A stretch of DNA of 8,975 nt, taken from positions 1 to 8,975 of the forward strand of contig CAHJWV010000710.1 of NCBI GenBank assembly GCA_903643055.1, written 5' to 3'. Below the pieces are notes generated by a model. That model saw nothing but the letters and a program-made list of their open reading frames with translations. It had not been told where the DNA came from and did not search any database. The DNA is from Burkholderiales bacterium (lineage in GTDB: Bacteria; Pseudomonadota; Gammaproteobacteria; Burkholderiales; Burkholderiaceae). Of the stretch, positions 6,966 through 8,975 are shown in pieces; position 1 is the stretch's first letter; each line of letters begins with the position of its first letter. The translations under genes and the position numbers were made by a program.

Positions 6966-7997
6966 TCAGACCGGAGCAGCGCTTCGGGCCTGCCCGCAAA
7001 TGCGGCGTCGCAGCCAACGCAGCCCGTACAGCCCCGCCTGCGGTATCAACATCAGCGGCACCATGCGCGTCCAGGCGATGGGTTCCCACCAGGTATAGCG
7101 CAGCAATTGGCAGTGCTCGGCGAGTGTAAGCGCGCGCGGTTTGGTGCCCATGCGCACGATCAGGATCATGCTCGGCAGCGTGTCGCGCATGGTGCGGCGC
7201 TTGACGGCGGCGATCGTCGCGGCTGAGAAGCCCAGGCCTGGCGCCTGCTCCAGCAGCAGCTTCATGAAGTGCAGCCCGAAGGCATGGAACATGCGGTAGC
7301 TGCCGGTGAAGGCGTCGCGCGCGGCGACCAGTGCGTCGGCGGTCACGATCTTGATGCGCTGTGGTTGCGCTGCCAGCAGCCGCAACAGCACGTGTGTCAA
7401 GTAGATGTCGGTGCCGAGATGCTGCGTACGGTTCGGTACGCTCACCCAGGCCTGGCGCTCGACGAAAAAGGCCGACAAGAAAGTGGACCAGACGCCGATG
7501 GCCTTGAGCAGCGCGTCGTTGCTACGCGTTACCAGGGTGCTGTCGAGCTTGATGATGGGCGGGGCGCGGAAGGCCGGGTCGTAAGTGCCCCTGAACGAGT
7601 AGCCGTTGACGAAACAGAACAGCAGGTCCGGCTGGTCATGCACCATCGCTAGCAGCCGCCGCAGCGAGCCGGGCAAGAGCACATCGTCGTCCGACATGAA
7701 AAGGATGTAGCGCCCCGTGGCCAATTCGCTTGCGCGGTGGATGTTGCCGTCGATGCCCTCGTTGCTGGCATTGCGGTGCAGCACAAGCGGGCGATTGTGG
7801 CGGCGTTCAAACTCACGCAGCATCGCCGTCGGGTCGACCGGCGATGCATTGTCGGAAATGACGATCTCCACGTCCTCGTCATGAAAGCCGTCCTGGCGCG
7901 CCAACTCCTCGAGTGTTTGCGTCAACATTTCGATCCGATTGAAGGTTGGGATCGCGATGGTGATCAGTGGCGCGTCGGCGCGGGCTGCAGGGCTCAT
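6966..7997 (-). CDS. GT2-family glycosyltransferase, paralogue-like to the next gene (343 aa)
   Basis: Predicted inverting GT-A glycosyltransferase. PLITIAIPTFNRIEMLTQTL (10-29) is the nucleotide-binding strand, EIVISDNAS (44-52) the first acidic site, and NEGIDGNIHRASE (79-91) followed by FMSDDDVLLPGSL (100-112) the DxD-like region. The same arrangement occurs in the GT2 encoded just downstream (5922-6947). The C-terminal part has a hydrophobic stretch around 308-327 and then a run of arginines, suggesting loose membrane association. The frame remains open to 8285, through the antisense-free 3' end of the flippase gene in another frame. I chose the ATG at 7995-7997 because the GT domain begins about 10 residues later and the longer form would overlap the flippase gene by over 240 bases. 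No strong Shine-Dalgarno is visible. The gene follows the flippase stop by 44 bases and precedes the next GT2 by 18. Sugar specificity is not readable. Confidence 0.87.
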   Translation of the reverse strand: MSPAARADAPLITIAIPTFNRIEMLTQTLEELARQDGFHDEDVEIVISDNASPVDPTAMLREFERRHNRPLVLHRNASNEGIDGNIHRASELATGRYILFMSDDDVLLPGSLRRLLAMVHDQPDLLFCFVNGYSFRGTYDPAFRAPPIIKLDSTLVTRSNDALLKAIGVWSTFLSAFFVERQAWVSVPNRTQHLGTDIYLTHVLLRLLAAQPQRIKIVTADALVAARDAFTGSYRMFHAFGLHFMKLLLEQAPGLGFSAATIAAVKRRTMRDTLPSMILIVRMGTKPRALTLAEHCQLLRYTWWEPIAWTRMVPLMLIPQAGLYGLRWLRRRICGQARSAAPV

Positions 7998-8041
7998 GGT
8001 GCGTGGTCTGTTGGGATGCTCAGGCGGCTGTCGGTCCGGCG

Positions 8042-8975
8042 TCAGGCCGTAGCCTGCGTTTCGGGGCGCGCGGAGCGGGTGATGGATAGGAAGCGCAGCG
8101 GCAGGATCCAGCCGGCCGTCAGCAAGAAGGACACCAGAATGCCCAGCACGATGCCAGGAGCACCCCAACGGGAGGCCAGCAGCCATTGCGCAGCCACACT
8201 GATCAGTGACTGCCAGACGATGTAGCGGTTGATCACGGCGACCTGGTTGCAACTCAGCAGCGCGGTTGCAAAACTGTCGGACCACACGCGTATCGCGACG
8301 TACATCAGCCAGCCCAGCGTCAGCGCCAGAGGCAGCGCTTCGATCTTGCCGCCGGTGAGCAGCCGCACGATCGGATCCATGCCCAATACAAGCGGCAGAC
8401 CAATCAGCGCCACCAGCAGCAACCCCATCCCCAGAACGCGGACCACCTGATGCCGCATACCCGAGAGGTCGCCACGGAAGAAGCGGTCAGACAGCGGCGT
8501 CCACGAGGCCGCCAACAGCACGCTGTGCAGCGTCAGGATCGTGCCGAAGGTCTTGCTGGCGAGGTTGTATTCGGCCACCTGCGCACTCTGCAGCAGTCGC
8601 GACATGACGATGTAATCGCAGGACAGCGCCAATGTGCCCGTCAGCCCGAACAGCAGGAAGCCGCGCGTCGCATGCAGCAGCCTGCGCAGCGCGCGGCCGT
8701 CGAGCCGTACGCGCGGACGAGCACCCGAGATGACAGCCGAGATCAGAAACACTGCCAGGATGGGCAACGCAGTGGCTAGCGAACCCCACAGTTCGCGATG
8801 GTGCGGTGCGATAGCAGCACCGCGTGCGCCGAGCAAGATCCCAGCGGTGAGCGCCGCCTGCACTGCCGGTGCCACGACCGGCCAGGTGCTGCGGTGGATC
8901 GCGTGGAGCACCTGGTGAAACACGGTGGTCAGCCCCAACAGCATCAGAGCCCACAACAGCAGCGTCACGCTCACG
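8042..8975 (-). CDS. Wzx-like polysaccharide flippase, C-terminal part (cut by window edge)
   Basis: Partial integral membrane protein of the MOP/PST exporter superfamily, which moves undecaprenyl-linked repeat units across the inner membrane. Some 310 residues are visible. Hydrophobic segments lie roughly at visible residues 2-20, 34-52, 63-82, 104-125, 143-158, 178-198, 213-230, 248-266 and 271-292. The pairing of a loop LRRLLHATRGFLLFGL before a membrane pair, the SRLLQSAQVAEYNLASKTFG region and a C-terminus with repeated glycine-containing helices fits Wzx. The frame is open at the right edge, and the first visible codons are GTG AGC GTG, not a true start. A full-length relative would be about 400-480 residues, so the missing N-terminus probably comprises three or four helices. 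The stop is TGA at 8042-8044. It is the first visible gene of the - strand cluster. It could be another multidrug/polysaccharide exporter of the superfamily, but the glycosyltransferase neighbours favour Wzx. Confidence 0.82.
   Translation of the reverse strand, partial: VSVTLLLWALMLLGLTTVFHQVLHAIHRSTWPVVAPAVQAALTAGILLGARGAAIAPHHRELWGSLATALPILAVFLISAVISGARPRVRLDGRALRRLLHATRGFLLFGLTGTLALSCDYIVMSRLLQSAQVAEYNLASKTFGTILTLHSVLLAASWTPLSDRFFRGDLSGMRHQVVRVLGMGLLLVALIGLPLVLGMDPIVRLLTGGKIEALPLALTLGWLMYVAIRVWSDSFATALLSCNQVAVINRYIVWQSLISVAAQWLLASRWGAPGIVLGILVSFLLTAGWILPLRFLSITRSARPETQATA

Noticed and set aside
7737..8225. + strand open frame of 162 codons across the GT2 start and flippase end
   Set aside because: It spans the ends of two real genes on the opposite strand and shows no domain.
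1..8975. CRISPR array, tRNA, rRNA, insertion sequence or phage genes
   Set aside because: I saw no regularly spaced repeats, cloverleaf, transposase motif or terminal repeats; nearly all the DNA is explained by polysaccharide genes.

Overview
The window is part of a surface-polysaccharide locus (O-antigen, capsule or exopolysaccharide) of the Wzx/Wzy-dependent type. GC-rich, tightly packed genes and the protein flavour suggest a Gram-negative proteobacterium, perhaps a betaproteobacterium of Burkholderiales type. That placement is an impression from composition and protein style, because no rRNA or housekeeping marker is present.

Layout. At the left edge (1-611, + strand) lies the 3' part of a large FlaA1/CapD/WbpM-type nucleotide-sugar 4,6-dehydratase gene. 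Its reading frame breaks near base 73. It converges on everything else, and a perfect inverted repeat at 611-631 directly follows its stop. From 716 to the right edge all genes are on the - strand. In transcription order (right to left) they are: the C-terminal part of a Wzx-like flippase (8042-8975, cut by the window edge), two related GT2 glycosyltransferases (6966-7997 and 5922-6947), a GT4 glycosyltransferase (4745-5803), a GT2 glycosyltransferase fused to a left-handed beta-helix acyltransferase (3396-4748, coupled to the previous gene by an ATGA overlap), an EpsG/Wzy-like membrane polymerase (2131-3174), and a second GT4 glycosyltransferase (716-1924).

How they work together (inference from family knowledge). 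The five glycosyltransferase domains would extend a lipid-linked sugar at the cytoplasmic face of the inner membrane. The acyltransferase domain would decorate one residue. The Wzx protein would flip the finished unit and the Wzy/EpsG protein would polymerise it in the periplasm. The dehydratase would supply a 4-keto-6-deoxy-hexosamine nucleotide precursor. The initiating phospho-sugar transferase, chain-length regulator and export proteins are not in this window.

Intergenic spacing is 18-44 bp between the right-hand genes and longer (118-221 bp) in front of the GT4 at 5803, the polymerase and the last GT4. The polymerase region is visibly less GC-rich than the right end (28/60 G+C in 2761-2820 against 41/60 in 7321-7380), as is common in mosaic polysaccharide loci. 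I found no tRNA, rRNA, CRISPR array, transposase or prophage gene, and nothing I would call a new biological system. The most notable points are the glycosyltransferase-acyltransferase fusion, the dehydratase frameshift, the tandem related GT2 genes and the shared hairpin at the convergent junction.
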